From: Euglena gracilis
Lineage: Eukaryota; Euglenida; Euglenophyceae; Euglenales
Direction: 5' to 3'
Assembly: GCA_039621445.1 (NCBI GenBank)
Contig: CP154954.1
Coordinates: 76,890,073 to 76,954,072 of the forward strand
Length of the DNA: 64,000 nucleotides
This document shows, in pieces, positions 12,213 to 23,647 of the stretch (within the stretch, counting starts at the first letter, position 1; every line of letters begins with the position of its first letter). Below the pieces are notes generated by a model. That model did no database searches and was not told the origin of the DNA. It saw only the letters and a list, made by a program, of their open reading frames with translations. Both the position numbers and the translations under genes were made by a program.

Positions 12213-12400
12213 GTGTTTGGGGGCTAGGGGGCGCCACTCGGGGGGGGGGGGGACCACCCCCCTGCAGCCCTTGCGAGGCCGCTCGCGCGGCCACTTGACC
12301 CCCCCAACCCCCGTGCGGGGTTGTGCGGGTGCCGTGCGGGCAGCCGCGGGGGGGGGGGGGGGGCGGGCGGCGCACACCCTGAAATCCAAAAAATCCAAAA
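12213..12400. repeat. GC-rich G-run element
   Basis: Sequence with G runs, CGCGCGGCC blocks and GTGCGGG motifs, resembling the tips of the element at 29,899-30,359 (GGCTAGG then G runs, then GCGGCCGCGCGGG). ORFs across it are Gly/Pro/Arg artefacts on both strands. Confidence 0.4.
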
Positions 12401-12739
12401 TCTAAAATCCAAAAATCGGTGATTTTTGGCAGGCCTGGATAGAGGTAGAGGTTGATGAAAAAACCTCTACCTTTATCTGAACCACCTCTACCTCATGTCA
12501 CCTCAATGTCCATAAAATGCCATAAAATGGCACCAAAAAGGGCAATAAATTTGGCAAGTTTGAACCAAAACATGTCCAATTAGGTTAGAAACGAGAGATA
12601 TTATCCAGGTGGTTTCAGAAATTGTCATCACAGATATGTGACTAAAATGGGCTCCCGGATCTGCCTGGGGGGGGGGTAGTGGGCCAACCCTAGGGTCGGC
12701 CCACTACGACCCTAGGGTCGCTAAGGGGGTGGTGCGGGT

Positions 12740-12900
12740 CATGGCCCCTGGCGACTATTAGGGGGGGGTGACAATTAGGGGGGGGGGTTACTCAATTCAC
12801 CCCACATTTCCATGGGTCCATGGGTAACCCCCCCCCTAATTGTCGCCCCCCAAGGGGGGGGGCGACTATTAAGGGGGGGTGTGACAAATAGGGGGGGGTG
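12740..12900. repeat. Palindromic element with GGCGACTATTAGGGG arms
   Basis: GGCGACTATTA, GACAATTAGGGG and GGGGTTAC on the left are mirrored by GGTAACCCCCC and CCTAATTGTCGCC on the right, followed by another GGCGACTATTAAGGG. G/C runs of 8-10 bases tip each arm. Confidence 0.55.
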
Positions 12901-12904
12901 GTCA

Positions 12905-14070
12905 CGTTACTTCTCCCGTGACCCCCCCCGTGACCCCCCCCCGTGACCCCCCACTTTCGGACCAAAAGCTTTTTTTTTGTTCAAAAATGGCCCGAAAATG
13001 GCCAAAAATGATGACTTTTTAGACCCAACAATCACCGATTTTAGGATGCGTGCCGCCCTTCTGGTGATGGGATGCAACAAATGCATGCTGCCTCCCGACT
13101 ACCTCCAAAGTGGCATAACGTGACCCCCCCCCCTATGGCACCCCCCTGGGAGCGTTTTGACCGTGGGGGTGGGCCGGGTCACGGGGGGGGTCACGGGGGG
13201 GGGGGCCACGGGGGGGGGGGTCACGGGGGGGATATGGCCTCCTCTTCAATGTTTCCGGCTTCCATGACATTTGAAAAAAAAATACTGAAAGCAGTTGTGA
13301 TTGAAGCACGTGCGTTTGCGGACCCCAAAATCGGGGGGTGTTCAAATCCGGGTCACGGGGGGGTCACGGGGGGGGGGGGGTCACGAGGGGGGTCACGGGG
13401 ACGACACCCCCGGTGATTTTTATGTCCGAAATTGGCCTTTTTTTCATTTTTTGAAAGGGAATTTTGTTGGGATTTTCTTGACTGTCACATTTTTTTGGGA
13501 TGCATTTTGGGCCATTTTTGAAGAAGAAAAAATGGCCCAAAATGGCTATTATTGAAGGGGAAAAATGGCCAAAAAATTCTGTTTTGGGTGTAGAAATGCA
13601 CCAATTTTTGGCACTTTTTTCAGGGGACAAGATTTTTGGCCATTTTTGGGTGTGGAGGTGCGTTGGACGTTGGGTGTGGGTTTGGTTGTCCAAATGGAAG
13701 GTGGGGTGAGGACAATTCTTTTCTGTTTTCGGGGGGGTTTGTTCCATAAAAATTTCATGTTTCCCCTCCCCCCTTTTTGCCATGAAATTCTTTCCTACTT
13801 GCGCAATATCCCCTTTGCCAATTAATTCAAATTCATACGCCAAAAAAGCGCCATTGTTTGGGTCGAAAAATTTTCTTTCCATTTTTAGACCATGTCAAGG
13901 CAAATTTTCGATGGTTATAACCAGAAATTTGATGAAAAGCGACCAAAAACGCCACCCACATCAAAAAGCAGGCTGAAATGATGAATGAAAAGAAAGCCTA
14001 AAGTGTTGAAGGTTGATGCATTGTATCAAAATTGTAGGCTCGATTCTCGGGTCACGGGCGGGTCACGGGG
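12905..14070. repeat. GTCACGGGG-flanked element, copy A
   Basis: Bases about 12,950-13,110 match 42,575-42,745 directly, and 13,420-14,060 match 41,915-42,570 in inverted orientation. The blocks are separated and ended by runs of GTCACGGGGGG or its complement. Overlapping ORFs on both strands in both copies are therefore repeat-derived, not host genes. Confidence 0.65.
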
Positions 14071-14100
14071 GGGGGGGGGTCAATTGGGTCGCTAAGTTCC

Positions 14101-14860
14101 AGCAATGTGCAAATTTGGAAAAATACGCTTTTTTCTGAAAAATGGAAATTTTCGCAAAATTGCTTATTTTTCCGGAAATTTTCAATCGCGAATTTTATGT
14201 GCCTAACTACAGTTCACATTCTTAATTCCCTTCTTTTTTTTTCAGTGTTGCAATGCCACCGGAGGAAGCTGTGTGGGCTTGCTATGGCCCAAAGCACACA
14301 GTCCCGGAAGGAGAACCACACAAACAGTTTGGGTTGTGGAAAGAGTACCAGTATCACCACACGCACACTCCATCGAGCAGAGGCCTGTCTGCAGCACGGT
14401 GACAGCTGTGGTTTATTTCTGCGGTACAACGAGAAGATAGACCATGAGCTTGTTCGAGCCCGTGGACAGATTAAACCTTTTTCTATGAGATGTTGGTTTT
14501 TTTGCTTGTTTTTCCAAATGCCACATCTTGGGGCCAGTTTGGGGGGGGGGGGCAGTTTTTTGTCCAAGATGGGCCCAAGATGTGGCTGAAAACTGGCCCC
14601 AAAATTGGCCCAAAACTTTTGCCACCAAGATGGCTCCAAGATGTGGCAGAAAACTGGCCAAAACTGTTGCACCAATCTGGCCCCAAGTTCTGGCAGAAAA
14701 CTGGCCCAAAACTTTTGCCACCAAGATGGCCCAAAGATATGGCAGAAAACTGGCCCAAAACTTTTGCCACCAATCTGGCCCCAAGTTTTGACAGAAAACT
14801 GGCCAAACGATGTGGCAGAAAACTGGCCCAAAACTGTTGCAGCAAATTGGCCCCAAGATG
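14101..14860 (+). repeat. Segmental duplicate, copy A (partner 23,412-24,985)
   Basis: Starts AGCAATGTGCAAATTTGG and ends at CAAATTGGCCCCAAGAT, with very high identity to the partner. It contains a short exon (14,246-14,402) and an imperfect tandem array of ACTGGCCCAAAACTTTTGCC units at 14,575-14,860. Copy B differs by a 775-base insertion, a 44-46-base indel inside the exon and small array changes. Confidence 0.8.
14246..14402 (+). CDS. Short conserved exon, unknown protein
   Basis: A polypyrimidine tract ending TTTTTTTTTCAG precedes 14,246. The frame then reads MPPEEAVWACYGPK from an ATG at 14,252, continues through EGEPHKQFGLWKEYQYHH, and stops at 14,400-14,402. The same frame is present at 24,334-24,484, where one change is His to Arg and at least one other is silent (CAC/CAT), which hints at past selection. 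The composition (Trp, Cys, Tyr, His) is not repeat-like. I do not recognise the family; a zinc-binding N-terminus of a transposase is one possibility. Confidence 0.35.
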
Positions 14861-15179
14861 TGGCACCAAACTGGCCCGGTGCTGTTGCACCAAACTGGCC
14901 ACAAGAGATGCAGTTTGGTGCAACATCTTGGGCCAGTTTGGTGCAACAGTTTTGGGCTGTGCCGTTTTTTGGAGGCTTGCGGAACCCTACCGTTCCAACA
15001 GAGCTTGGCAACAATTTTGATTGCCTGTATAAAACGAGTGCTTCCGAGACAGGGGTTCCTTTGTGGTCCTAATGGAAATTTATGAAAAAGGGACGGAAAA
15101 TTACCGGCAACCTTGGAAAATTTCCCGATGGAAATTTACCCTATGTGACGGAAAGAACGATGCTGCTAAGTTCGGACCC

Positions 15180-15510
15180 CCCGTGGGGGTGGTTGGGATG
15201 CGGGGGGGGGGGGACGCGGGGGGAGACTGTGGCACAACTGCCCCCATGCGTTTTCATTAATGTCACTTAATTTTGTGTGCCTTTGGTTGAGAAAAAAAAA
15301 TGTACCCGGCCAAAAAAGCGGGGGGGGGGCGGGGGACGCGGGGGGGACGCGGGGCAAGCCCCCCCCCGGGATCTGTAGTGGGCGGCCCCTGGGGTCGCTC
15401 ATCCTAGGGGCGTGGGCCGACCCAAGGGTCGGCCCACCCCACGACCTCGCCCCCCCCCCCCCCCGAGCAAAAGGGATTTGCCCCCCAAAAAGGGTTTGAA
15501 ACACAAAGCT
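15180..15510. repeat. G-run cassette and GGGTCGGCCCAC palindrome
   Basis: GGGGGGACGCGGGG runs flank a short unique core. Then GGGCCGACCCAAGGGTCGGCCC at about 15,414-15,436 forms a hairpin resembling 12,680-12,705. The AAAAGGGATTTGCCCCCC motif at 15,470 is the unit of the array at 21,233-22,540. Confidence 0.5.
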
Positions 15511-15852
15511 TTTGACCTCAACCCACAAAATCCCTCATTTTACCAAGTGTTTTGGGGTTTATTTTAGCATAAATAACCAATATTAGTTTAACTTCTTTCA
15601 GTTTTCTTTTTATTTGAAGGCCTAAAACAGCAAAATAAAATGTCTTCGAGGGCCCCTAAATATCAAAATCCCTTGTGTTTCAAACCCGTTTTGGGGGGCA
15701 AATCCAAGGTTCGGCAAATTTCGAAATTTTGGGAATTTTTCAATTCAATTGAAAAATTGGAAAAATTCGAATTTTTCGAATTTTTCTAAAATCGCGAAAC
15801 GCGAATCTGGGTATTCCTAATTCATCAGGTGGTGGGCTTCCTAATCCATCAC

Positions 15853-16335
15853 CTGGTGGGCTCAGGCCAGGGCCTTTGTGAAAGTGGGCCCCGTTTTCCA
15901 GCAAGAGACTGTGAAGGGGGTGAGGTGTGCCCCCCCCGACCCAGGGTCTCCAGTTGCCCCGCGTAGGATCTTTTTCACTGTTGATTTTTCCCCATTTCTC
16001 AACTTTGGTCCAAAGGGTGCACCCACCTACTTAGGATCAAACAGCAGAGCACAACAAACCTGGGACTTGAGAGGGGGCAAGTACCTTTGAGTTCAGGTGT
16101 TGAGTGGGACAAAGAATGTGGAAATGAATGCCTTGGCTTCCTTTTGATATTTGAATTGATCTTTTTGCTCTTCAAGTCTTCTGATTCTCAAATCGACTTC
16201 TCAAATTCTTCCAGGAATTTGCTGGGGTTCCAATTCCACTCGCGTGGCGGTTGACTTGCTCTGGTTATTCCTACCGGGGGTTTTTTGGGAATTTTTGGGA
16301 AATTTTTGGCTGCCGACGCCAGCGGCAGCCGACAC
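15853..16335 (-). repeat. Retroelement-like fragment shared with 20.66 kb and 22.9 kb
   Basis: Bases 15,853-15,962 match 20,661-20,767 directly (GTGGGCTCAGGCCAGGGCC onwards). Bases 15,963-16,335 match 22,890-23,277 inverted. Both inverted copies keep a frame ending REWNWNPSKFLEEFEKSI before a stop. Downstream, in another frame, both keep LEEQKDQFKYQKEAKAF. Copy 22.9 kb has a 21-base insertion between these. This suggests pieces of one coding element scattered and rearranged. Confidence 0.65.
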
Positions 16336-16724
16336 CCCCTCCCTTGCGACGTTAGTCGGACCCGTTTTTCTGCCCCCCCCCCCCCCCGAGCAAAAACGGG
16401 GAGAGTGAAATTAATTTTTTTTGTGGGGGGCGAAAATTCTAATTTTTTTTTAACGGGTCCTGTCGCCTTTTTTTTTTTGAAAATTCGCGTTACGAGTCGA
16501 CCCCCCCCCCCAGCCATAATATCGCGCACCTTGGAGGACTCTGAAAAAATCAGGTCTTCGGGGGAAGCCCCCCCCACCCCTTTCCTCCGACAAGCATGGG
16601 GAACGGGTCTTTGAGCACAAAATCTGAAAATTCTGAGCGAAACCAACTCTGGGCACTCTACCCCAAGGCCTAAGTCCCACGCTACCCCCTCGGTGAAAAT
16701 CCTTTTTTTTTTGGCAGCTTTCAT
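16336..16724 (-). pseudogene. Upstream part of repeat-linked ORF (low support)
   Basis: A minus-strand frame from an ATG at 16,724 runs into the conserved repeat tail ending at 16,188 (178 codons in all). The upstream part is interrupted by G/C and A runs coding Gly, Pro and Lys and is not shared with the 22.9-kb copy, so only the tail has support. Confidence 0.2.
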
Positions 16725-17587
16725 TCAGTGAGACTTCAATTTCGATTTTTTTTATAAAAAAAATCAGGGACTTTGGCCAACAGTGCCTCAGAAAACGACT
16801 TGTGTGGGGAAGAAAAAGAGAAACCTAGGCATTCCTTTCCAATTCGGGACAGAAAAGGTAAAGCGGTGAGGGTAAGAAAAAGCAAACGGTGAGGCGTAAA
16901 GGTGAGACGGTTATATGGGGAATAGTGTACAGATGGGTGTGCGGATGCGTGTGCGGTTGTGTGTTTTGTGTGTATGCACGCTCCCTTCCTTGTCATGCAT
17001 TCCAACCGAAAATGACTGGGCTGACTTTTTTGAACGCAAAGAAAACAGGGCATCACATTGGCCCTCAGCCACTATGTCACAGGGCTTTAGTGCCCACGTG
17101 GCTGGTTTTTTTTTTATTGGCCCACACCAGGGCCTATGGACGGAGGAGGGGTCATCTCCGGTCCAGGGTCCCCCCCCCCCCCGAGTTTGGATGCCTCCAA
17201 GCTGTGTTCCATGAAAAAAATGCCTTTGACGAATGTCCATAATCCAAACCGAATCAAAATTCTGAGTTCTAAAATCCCAACTCGTTTTCCATCCTCCAGA
17301 AAAATCATCGAAATCCCAGGGTTTTTCCAGCTCTTTGTGTAAAAATCCAGCAGAAACAAAAATCCTCAAAAAATCAAAAATCTGGGTCCAACCCACAAGT
17401 CCAGGGCCTACAAGAGCCCTCAACATCGAGAATTCCAAACTGCCACCACATCCAACAAACAAAGTCCAACCCACAGAAGCAACATCGAACAGCATACCGT
17501 TGCATAGGGGCCAGGCCATTCCAGCCCAACCCTGGGCACAACCAATTCACAGCCGAAACCAACCAATTCGGCTTGCCAATTAAAATT

Positions 17588-18170
17588 CACTGCCCCCCCC
17601 CCCCCCAGTCACACGGGGCAATGGGGGTCAAATGACATGGCAAACTCAAAAATACTGAAAATTCATATCCAATTTTCTCAGCCAAAGCGATTTTTCACTG
17701 CCCCCCCCCCCAGTCACATGGGGCCATGGGGGTCAATCTGGCTTCAGCCTCCAAACAAAAAAATCACAAACCTGGGCCGTAATATCCAAACCGGCTGAAA
17801 TCTCACACATGTCAAAGGACGGGCCTTCACAATGTCGCCCCCCCCCCCTCACCGTCAACCAGTGCGGGGAGGGCCATGGGTTAAAAATTCCTGTCTGCAA
17901 AACTGAAATCCCCACTTGACGAAAAAAATGGGAAAAATGGAAATTTCATCAAACCCCGTCACAATCTGGGGTGTGACCAAAAACAGACACGGTCACAAAA
18001 TGATGCATTCCTGTCCCCACCCAAACGTCTCACAAGGTATCCAATTCTGAGTCAAAAAATTCCAACCGTAAAACCAAATCTGATTTTGATCCACCACACC
18101 AACAAAAAATAGGGCTCAACACAGCCCCCCCCCCCCCAGCTGCACGAGGAGGGGAGAAAAAATGGCTCCA
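17588..18170. repeat. C-run direct repeats, about 109-base period
   Basis: CACTGCCCCCC followed by AGTCACACGGGGCAATGGGG occurs at 17,588 and again at 17,697. Weaker C-run units begin at about 17,836 and 18,124. The flanking sequence to 19,740 contains no gene I can support. Confidence 0.5.
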
Positions 18171-19740
18171 AACCACAAGCAAAATCCTGAGCGCCGTGGG
18201 AGCAGCCAACCTGGGCCTGGACCTGGGCTTTGGCCGTGTATCGGGCCACTGCCCACTGCAGGCTCTGTGAGGTCATTAAGCTTCTCTCCCCCAGCACTTC
18301 AGTAAAATAAATGAATCCACCATTCTGCAACAATCCACAATTGTAATCATGACAATCGTAATCATGTGATTCAATTCAATTGATGTCATTGAAATCTGTT
18401 CTCCAGCTAATTGAAATGTTTATCATCCCAGCCTTTGAAGTCAATTCTTTGCAAACTGTTGAAATTGTTGAATTCAATGTCAAAATCAATCAAAGTCCAA
18501 TCAAATCAATCAAAGTCCTTGATAGCTTGACTGTTTTGCTCCTTCATTTCGTTCTTGCAAAACCTGCAGGACAAGGCAATACACACGCACGCACACAAGA
18601 TTCACCACTGGTAACACACAAGGCAGATTTCTGAATTTCCACACTGAAAACCGACAACGGCACATAAAATCTGATCTTGATCCATCAATGGGTCACACGA
18701 AAACTGTGTATGCAAGCCCCAAACTGTAAAAATTGCCCTTAGGAGTTTTGCATTGTGAGGCCTCGTGTGATTCTCCCTTAAGCAGACTCCTACAGCTGAA
18801 AAAAATGCAACAGAAAGTGCAACCCACAGATCAACAGATTTTTCAAAAAAAACTGAACTGTATGATGATGCTCCCACTGATGGGCCCAAAACTGAATTTC
18901 CCTCAGGGGTGTCTTTTCCTCCTGGGTTAATCCACCTTGGTTCCCACTGACTGAAAAACTGAAACTGTTTCCTGAGCCCTTAGATGGGTGGCCACAGGGG
19001 TGTTTATTCCTGGCCTGGGTCTAGCCCCACCTTTGGAACCCCTCTTTGCGCGCTTTCCCGAAAAACTTTTTGGTTCGAGTGGTCCATCAGAGGTCTCCCC
19101 CCTACCTCAGGACTTGGCAAAAACCAGATAAAACCTGCCACAGGACTGCTGGGCTGCCACACTCGAAAACCACAATGAAACTGGACTGAAAAATCCCAAA
19201 AAACTGTGCCGATTCTCCAACACATGTATCCTTGTCCGGGGGTGAAGTTTCTCTCTGGAAAAAACTGTCCCGTGACAAAAGGGACCAGAAAAAACACAAA
19301 CAAAAATACAACCTGAAATGTCTGATTTGTCCCCGTCGGGGATGGTGACACATGTCAACACCGTGCCCCACCCCAAATGACATTTGGGACAACCGAAAAC
19401 TGAAAACTCTGAAACTGAAAATGAAAGATCATTGATCTGGCTGCCTGAACACTAGGAGAAATTTCCCAAGCATCGTGGCTGGGCGTCTCCATTTAAGTGG
19501 AAAGCAACTGGGGAGAAACATGCACCCCAGAAACCAGATTCAAAAAAATGTTTGACTTGGCTATTTTTTCATAAGCCAAACTCTGTGAACTGAAAATCCA
19601 GATTTAAATTCTGGCTGATTGTGCATCTGCCTCCAACACCAGATCACCACGAAAGATAAATGAAACCACAATCACAAAACAAAACACTGAAACATACTCG
19701 ACACTGTAAGTGCTGTGCTGTGCCAGTCAGTGGTTAGACC
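18170..19740. other. No gene recognised
   Basis: CA-rich sequence with many short ORFs on both strands and no domain, splice or repeat structure that I can support. Confidence 0.35.
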
Positions 19741-19760
19741 TGTGTAAAGACCTCAAAAAA

Positions 19761-20580
19761 TCACCACCACCGTTGATATGGTGAATACCACCCCCAGCTG
19801 TTCCAGGGATTTAAATGCCAGTCCAAACCCCACCAATCATGAAACCAACTTGGTCTCAAAAATTGTAAGTCGTTCCAACTGTTTTTGGCAGGCCTCCAGA
19901 ATTTCTTTGCCTGTCTGAATTTTCTTGGCTGTGCGGCAAAATCTGAGGAAGATTTCTCAGAAGACACTGATGACGGCTGCAAATTTGTGACATGTCCAGA
20001 AGTCAGGTTCACAGGCACAAAATTTTCTGGACTTGGTAATTTCAGTTCACTGGGCTGCAACTTTTCAGCGAATTGCAGTTCCAACATTTTTATTTGCTCG
20101 GTCAACCTTCCGATTTCCACTTCTGCCTTTCCCAATGAATCTGTCACCTCTTTCAGGTGTTTCGTCAGAGCCTCGCCCTCAACATTCAGGGACTGAATCT
20201 TGTTAATTACCCACTTTGAGTTTCGAGTCAAAAAATCTGTTTCTGTGTCCTGTCCCTCTGAGTGGCTGGGCTCACGTGACAAACCCTGCCAATTTTTTTC
20301 AATGTGTTCAAGTCTGCATTCCAAATATTTTAGAATGAAACGAACTGACCCTTCAGGAGAATCCACAACATTAGTCCACAGATAATGAAACTGCAAAAAC
20401 AATTCCTCCAAAGCATTCACAACTTCTAGTTGAAAGTCATCAAAATTGCTGATTGCAACCATCCTTTCAAGCTTTTGGCGAACAATTTTCAAATCGCAAA
20501 CCTCATAATCTGATTTGTCATCAACCGAATCAAAATATTCTTCACTGACAGAGTCAGTGAAGCCACCTCTGCGTACCATG
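19761..20580 (-). CDS. Coiled-coil ORF with Trp-rich tail, possibly Gag/ORF1-like
   Basis: The longest non-repetitive open frame in the window. From the first ATG (complement of 20,578-20,580; NMVRRGGF) it encodes 272 residues; the frame is open upstream to 20,795 (Gly/Pro-rich) from a GTG, so an upstream exon may join. The middle is acidic and helical, with heptad-like stretches around LKIVRQKLERMVAISNF and GKAEVEIGRLTEQIKMLELQ, predicting a coiled coil. The last about 50 residues are basic, then aromatic (FHDWWGLDWHLNPWNSW). There is no CCHC knuckle. The Gly/Pro-rich 5' segment is duplicated at 15,853-15,962, which favours a mobile-element protein such as a Gag or ORF1. A host protein cannot be excluded. 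Confidence 0.45.
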
Positions 20581-20660
20581 TTGGGGGTCGGGGACCCTGC
20601 TCGCCGCCCGGGGGGGCTGCCGCTTTCGCCGGGGCCGCCACTTCCCTTTTCCGGCCCTGG

Positions 20661-20767
20661 TGGGCTCAGGCCAGGGCCTTTCTGAAAGTGGGCCCCGTTT
20701 TCCAGTAAATCAACAGGCTGTGAAGGGGGTGAGGTGTGCCCCCCCGACCCGGGGTCCCCAGTTGCCC
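20661..20767. repeat. 107-base repeat shared with 15,853-15,962
   Basis: Nearly identical to the block beginning at 15,853, differing mainly by a short insertion (AAATCAACAGG region). It overlaps the 5' open extension of the minus-strand ORF. Confidence 0.7.
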
Positions 20768-21105
20768 CCTGCAGCTTGAAATCTCCTATGTTCACATGTT
20801 TTCTGCACTTTCAGTTTTGATTTTTTCTGATCCTTCCGGTTGGAGCACTGGACCGAAGATCCTGAAAAATACGGTGTCAATGACGGTTGCCTTTGGAATT
20901 ACAGGGCCTCTTTCATTTTTGCAAGGAAAAAGTTATGGGGCGGGTGGGCAAAGATCCACCCAAGGCCACCTTGGCCAGGTTCACAAGCCGTGTTGGGAGC
21001 ATGGTACTGTTAGGAAAGAACAGAGGATGTTTCTCCGAACTTGGGGGTAGCCGCCATTGTCCAAGACTGGAGGGGGGTGGGAGGTTGCCACAAATAAAGG
21101 TGGAG

Positions 21106-21222
21106 GGGTGGCCGCCTTTGTCCTGAGGCGGGTGGTGGGCGGGTGGCCGCCTTTGTCCACTCCGGACAAAGGCGGCCACCCCCCCCACCCGCCTCAGGAC
21201 AAAGGCGGCCACCCCCCCCACC
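21106..21222. repeat. Large GC-rich palindrome
   Basis: GGTGGCCGCCTTTGTCC followed by TGAGGCGGGTGG on the left is mirrored by CCACCCGCCTCA and GGACAAAGGCGGCCACC on the right. Arms are over 50 bases around a loop of about 6 bases at 21,163-21,168. Confidence 0.75.
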
Positions 21223-21232
21223 TTTCTTGATA

Positions 21233-22540
21233 TAGAGCAACACAAGGGGTTTGCCCCCCAAAACGACTTGGTAAGGCAAGGGATTCTGTTTGGAACAGTT
21301 GAGCAACACAAGGGATTTACCCCCCAAAACAGGTTTGACACATAAGGAGGGTGAGTCGGGTTGCGGGGGCGGGTGGGGGTTGCGGGAGGGAAACCGATTT
21401 TTCTAGGTCAAAATTAGGAATTGCCAAGTCACAAAATTTGGATGATGCCACCAAAAATTAGGCATTTCCACACATCAAATTAGGATTTTGGTTCCAAATT
21501 GGGCATCGCCAACCCAAAACTTTGACCCATTTGCCCTTATTGGAGCCAAAAATGTGCACGACAACTATATTTCAACCAAAATTAGGCATCTCCCACCCAA
21601 AAAAAAATTCCCAAAACTGGGCCTCCGGTCGGGTTGCGGGGGTGTTGCGGGGGGGTTGCGGGGGGGACACCCCCAAGGGATTTTCTCCCCAAAACGACTT
21701 GGAAAAACAAGGGATTTTGTTATTTTGGGGCCATGGAACAGTTGTGTAACACAAGGGATTTGCCCCCGATAACGGGTTTGAAACACAAGGGATTTGCCCC
21801 CCAAAACAGGTTTGACACACAAGGGATTTCCTCCCCAAAACCGACTTGGCAAAACAAGGGATTTTGTTATTTTAGGGCCATGGAACAGTCGAGCAACACA
21901 AGGGATTTGCCCCCCAAAACAGGTTTGACACACAAGGGATTTCCTCCCCAAAAACGACTTGCCAAAACAATGTATTTTGCTATTTTGGGGCCTTGGAACA
22001 ATTGAGCAACACAATGGATTTGCCCCCGAAAACGGGTTTGAAACACATGTATTTGCCCCCAAAACGACTTGGCAACACAAGGGATTTTTGTTATTTTGGG
22101 GCCCTCAAACAATTGAGCAACACAAGGTATTTGCCCCCCAAAACGATTTGGAACACAAGGGATTTTGCTATTTTAGGGCCCTTGAATAGTTTGAGCAACA
22201 CAAGGGGTTTGCCCCCCAAAACGACTTGGTAAGGCAAGGGATTTTGTTTGGAACAATTGAGCAACACAAGGGATTTGACCCCCAAAACAGGTTTGACACA
22301 CAAGGGATTTCCTCCCCAAAACGACTTGGCAAACAAGGGATTTTGTTATTTTGGGGGCCATGGAACAGTTGAGCAACACCAGGGATTTGCCCCCCAAAAC
22401 AGGTTTGAAACACAAGGGGATTTCCTCCCTAAAACGACTTGGCAAAACAAGGGATTTTTTTATTTTGGGGCCCTGGAACCGTTGAGCAACACAAGGGATT
22501 TGCCCCCCAAAACAACTTGGCAACACAAGGGATTGAACCG
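21233..22540. repeat. Tandem array of AACACAAGGGATTTGCCCCC units
   Basis: About 1.3 kb of degenerate direct repeats. A short unit (AACACAAGGGATTTGCCCCC then CAAAACGACTTGG) alternates with a longer one containing GGGATTTTGTTATTTTGGGG and CATGGAACAGTTGAGC, giving a compound period of roughly 110-130 bases. A G-tract cassette (21,350-21,683) interrupts the array near its start. Related units lie at 15,465-15,510, 15,655-15,715 (inverted) and 29,770-29,895. The many ORFs over the array are repeat translations. Confidence 0.85.
21350..21683. repeat. G-tract cassette with TTAGGAAT core repeats
   Basis: GGGTTGCGGGGG blocks flank both sides in the same orientation. The core contains AAATTAGGAATTGCC, AAATTAGGCATTTCC and related units. 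Compare 11,035 and 25,395. Confidence 0.6.
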
Positions 22541-22644
22541 TTGTGCAACCAGGCATCGTCCGGTATTTTAGTTGTTTGTCGTTTAAAACTTGTTTTTTAA
22601 TTGCAGAGATTAAAACATTTTGTATTTAGGTCGTTTTTTATACA

Positions 22645-23038
22645 ATGAGGGGGGTCTGCGGCTGGCCCAGAAGGAAATTTGTCGCTCGTGTCTGGCAGGC
22701 CACCCTGGCTATGTTCCCTCGTCGTCTGAGAAGGAAAAACGAAAGTCGCCGCCCGCTGAAAGAACAGAAACTAAATGCGTCGGGACCCAAAAAGGCGCAC
22801 CACGCCCGGGCTCGTTTTTCAACCCCACAAGAGGCACAGGGAGAGGGTTTTTGGACAGGACCCGCCCCGGCAAAAAAATAACACAGGGACCTGTCGGCTG
22901 CCGCTGGCGTCGGCAGCCAAAAATTTCCCAAAAATTCCCAAAAAACCCCCGGTAGGAATAACCAGAGCAAGTCAACCGCCACGCGAGTGGAATTGGAACC
23001 CCAGCAAATTCCTGGAAGAATTTGAGAAGTCGATTTGA
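22645..23038 (+). pseudogene. Repeat-linked ORF fragment
   Basis: Overlapping plus-strand frames, one from ATG 22,645 (basic, 78 codons) and one ending at 23,038 with the conserved tail REWNWNPSKFLEEFEKSI. The tail is shared with the inverted copy at 16,188-16,335, so it is part of the dispersed element rather than a single-copy gene. Confidence 0.3.
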
Positions 23039-23277
23039 GAATCAGAAAAGAAGAAAAGTCAATTGGAGACTTGAAGAGCAAAAAGATCAATTCAAATATC
23101 AAAAGGAAGCCAAGGCATTTATTTCCACATTCTTTGTCCCACTCAACACCTGAACTCAAAGGTACTTGCCCACCCTCTCAAGTCCCAGGTTTGTTGTGCT
23201 CTGCTGTTTGATCCTAAGTAGGTGGGTGCACCCTTTGGACCAAAGTTGAGAAATGGGGAAAAATCAACAGTGGTCAT
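22890..23277 (+). repeat. Inverted partner of 15,963-16,335
   Basis: Reverse complement of 15,963-16,335 with few changes and one 21-base insertion after GAATCAGAA. The match ends at AAAAATCAACAGTG. Confidence 0.75.
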
Positions 23278-23489
23278 GACAACATTCGCAAAGTGGGTGT
23301 TGTACATGGATGCTCTTTTTTTACACAGAGAACAAAAAGATCGCAGAAGAAGCTCAAAGAAAAATTCTTTGCGAGCAAGCCGGGGTTCCAATGTACTAGT
23401 GGGATTCATGCAGCAATGTGCAAATTTGGGAAAGTACGCTTTTTTCTGAAAATGGAAATTAATTTTTGCAAAATTGCTTATTGTTCCGG

Positions 23490-23603
23490 CGAGCCGAATC
23501 CACCAACCAGTGGCGCGGCCTACTGGATTTGAACAGGGTTGACGTTTTTTTTTGTTTTTTAAAAAAAAAACAAAAAAAACATGTTTTTTTAAAAAAAAAC
23601 GCG

Positions 23604-23647
<44 letters not shown>

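Noticed and set aside
12201-12412. Overlapping Gly/Pro/Arg ORFs at G/C runs
   Set aside because: Homopolymers keep all frames open; similar frames appear at 29.8-30.3, 41.2-41.6 and 62.9-63.1 kb with no domain.
14214-15072. ORFs of 150-266 codons rich in Trp, Gly, Pro and Lys (also 24,468-25,126)
   Set aside because: They are translations of the ACTGGCCCAAAAC tandem array and are open on both strands.
23484-23530. tRNA-like B box (GTTCAAATCC on the minus strand)
   Set aside because: The stem bases do not pair and no A box lies at the right distance; the motif belongs to the SINE-like repeat head.
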